Assembly (NCBI GenBank): GCA_021810735.1 | Contig: JAJZIF010000186.1 | Coordinates: forward strand, 1 to 7,375 | Length of the DNA stretch: 7,375 nt | Direction of reading: 5' to 3' | Source of the DNA: Acidobacteriota bacterium | GTDB lineage: Bacteria; Acidobacteriota; Terriglobia; Terriglobales; Acidobacteriaceae | The notes under the pieces: generated by a model | Seen by the model: the letters and a program-made list of their open reading frames with translations, nothing else | Databases searched by the model: none | What the model was told of the DNA's origin: nothing | Part shown: positions 6,677 through 7,375 of the stretch, one piece after another | How positions within the stretch are numbered: position 1 is the stretch's first letter | How the letters are laid out: the number at the start of each line of letters is the position of its first letter | Program-made: the position numbers and the translations under genes

Positions 6677-6973
6677 ATGGCAGCAGGTATGACCAAAACA
6701 GCACTCGTTCGGCATCTCGCCGAGAAACTCGAATTGACCAACAAGCAGGTAGCAGGCTTTCTGGATACGCTGGCGGAAACCGCAGTGAAGGAAACCAAGA
6801 AAGTGGGCGTCTTCGTCATTCCAGGACTGGGCCGTCTGGTGAAGGCGGAACGGAAAGCCCGCATGGGCCGCAATCCGCAGACTGGAGAAGCCATCAAGAT
6901 CAAGGCCAAGACCGTGGTCAAGTTCCGCGTGGCCAAAGCCGCCAAGGATGCGATTGCGCCCGTAAGGAAGTAA
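6677..6973 (+). CDS. HU-family nucleoid DNA-binding protein
   Basis: This 98-residue small basic protein should dimerise, bind and bend DNA in the nucleoid. The N-terminal helical pair runs MTKTALVRHLAEKLELTNKQ and on to about residue 40. The beta arm region contains VFVIPGLGRLVKAERKARMG (45-64), where the GLGRL stretch corresponds to the family's GFG turn. GRNPQTGE at 64-71 carries the Arg-Asn-Pro arm tip, with Pro67 as the residue that intercalates in HU/IHF. The C-terminal segment VVKFRVAKAAKDAI matches the last strand and helix. AGGAGG 10 bases upstream supports ATG 6677. Met5 (6689) would give the classical MTK start but is 22 bases from that site. It could in principle be IHF-like, but I recognise it best as an acidobacterial-type HU. 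It is followed by a long hairpin and faces a convergent FGE gene. Confidence 0.95.
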   Translation: MAAGMTKTALVRHLAEKLELTNKQVAGFLDTLAETAVKETKKVGVFVIPGLGRLVKAERKARMGRNPQTGEAIKIKAKTVVKFRVAKAAKDAIAPVRK

Positions 6974-7042
6974 CGACTGGGAAAGCAGGGATCAGGGCAA
7001 TCCGCAGCAAAGCGGCGAGATAGATGAGAGCCGATGCTGCTG

Positions 7043-7079
7043 GGGCGCAGAGTAACAGTTCAGAACTGTTTCTGCGCCC
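7043..7079 (+). terminator. Long hairpin after HU, candidate terminator
   Basis: GGGCGCAGA (7043-7051) pairs perfectly with TCTGCGCCC (7071-7079). Inside, AACAGTT pairs with AACTGTT around the small loop CAG, with an unpaired GT on the 5' side. That gives about 16 paired bases. It starts 69 bases after the HU stop. The following bases, GATTGCTTTC, are only moderately T-rich, so efficiency as an intrinsic terminator is uncertain. It lies between two convergent genes. Confidence 0.55.
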
Positions 7080-7138
7080 GATTGCTTTCAGGCGGAAAGT
7101 TTATGGCGTGAGCGACGTCGATCGATTCGATTTCCTTG

Positions 7139-7172
7139 CTGGCAGAGTGGTGTATCGCACCCGTGCTGCCGG
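7139..7172. other. Imperfect stem-loop between HU and the FGE gene
   Basis: CTGGCAG (7139-7145) pairs with CTGCCGG (7166-7172) allowing one G-T pair, and GGTG (7149-7152) pairs with CACC (7158-7161) inside. It lies 47-80 bases past the stop of the minus-strand FGE gene and might form the end of that transcript. No T-run follows on the minus strand, so terminator activity is only a possibility. Confidence 0.25.
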
Positions 7173-7218
7173 TTCCCATCCTTCCTTTCGGCCAGGTGTG
7201 GCGCCGCGGAGTTCCCTC

Positions 7219-7375
7219 TCAATCTGAGAGTGCACAGCGGAAGCTCATGTGGGAAGTGGAACTGTCCGGGGTATTCGAGGTTCGGGCTGCGACGCGATAG
7301 CGATTGCAGTAGGATTTGTGGCAGAGAAACGACCCGCCTTTGATGACACGCGCGGTACCGCTGGGCGGTCCAGTG
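7219..7375 (-). CDS. Formylglycine-generating enzyme (sulfatase-modifying factor), C-terminal part
   Basis: Only the last 51 residues are inside the window; the start lies beyond the right edge. The minus-strand reading includes [19 protein letters not shown], then [20 protein letters not shown], ending ALSD before TGA. This closely resembles the C-terminus of human SUMF1 and bacterial FGE. There the two cysteines of C-H-x-S-Y-C are the copper-binding active-site pair, and N-T-P-D-S-S helps form the substrate groove. FGE oxidises the cysteine of a CxPxR motif in type I sulfatases to formylglycine, the catalytic aldehyde. Many relatives in the wider FGE-sulfatase domain family lack the cysteine pair, so its presence argues for true FGE activity. 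No sulfatase is in view; one may lie beyond the edge. The gene is convergent with HU. Confidence 0.9.
   Translation of the reverse strand, partial: TGPPSGTARVIKGGSFLCHKSYCNRYRVAARTSNTPDSSTSHMSFRCALSD

Noticed and set aside
6244..6945. Long upstream extension of the gatC frame, continuing under the HU gene
   Set aside because: The extra 234 residues show no GatC or other family similarity, run antisense through HU, and cross the likely gatC promoter. Conserved GatC sequence begins after the ATG at 6243.
7139..7190. A tRNA-like stretch (GGCAGAGTGG ... GGTTCCCATCC)
   Set aside because: The apparent T-loop lacks a five-pair stem, there is no acceptor stem or anticodon arm, and the stretch is better described as one imperfect stem-loop.
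7024..7227. A 67-codon plus-strand open frame after HU
   Set aside because: It has no ribosome binding site, contains the strong hairpin 7043-7079, shows no recognisable sequence, and overlaps the end of the FGE gene.

Overview
The window looks like chromosomal DNA of a moderately GC-rich, free-living heterotroph. I favour Acidobacteriota (Terriglobia-like). The basis is the style of the HU protein, the GatC tail ending in YFKVPKVIER, the acidobacterial-looking YXWGXW surface protein and a secreted GH3 hydrolase of a type common in that phylum. This is recognition from memory, not a database match.

Layout, left to right. Positions 1-86 carry two near-identical GC-rich palindromic repeat units, the first cut by the window edge. 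Next, on the minus strand, is a small secreted protein with one terminal YXWxxGYW motif (106-555), probably truncated or decayed. It is divergent from a large plus-strand gene (760-3477) for an exported GH3 beta-glycosidase with a PA14 insert and a C-terminal fibronectin-III-like domain. Converging on it is a minus-strand operon, gatC (5851-6243), gatA (4300-5784) and pyrF (3554-4303). It encodes two subunits of the tRNA-dependent amidotransferase and orotidine-5'-phosphate decarboxylase, with a 4-base gatA/pyrF overlap. gatB is not in the window.

A 433-base intergenic region (6244-6676) separates gatC from a divergent plus-strand HU-family DNA-binding protein gene (6677-6973). It is rich in regulatory-looking structure: a TATACT box toward gatC, several short palindromes, A-tracts phased at exactly 10 bp, a TTGACA box, and a stem-loop just ahead of the HU ribosome binding site. 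A long hairpin (7043-7079) follows HU. At the right edge, on the minus strand, is the C-terminal end of a formylglycine-generating enzyme (7219-7375). It has no start in the window and is recognised from its CHKSYC and NTPDSST signatures.

The genes are mostly housekeeping (translation fidelity, pyrimidine synthesis, nucleoid structure), with one carbohydrate-degrading gene and one sulfatase-activating gene that suit a polysaccharide degrader. I see no phage, transposase, CRISPR array, toxin-antitoxin or defence genes, and no convincing new multi-gene system. The points worth a second look are the repeats, the decayed YXWGXW gene, the structured HU/gatC intergenic region and the partial FGE gene.
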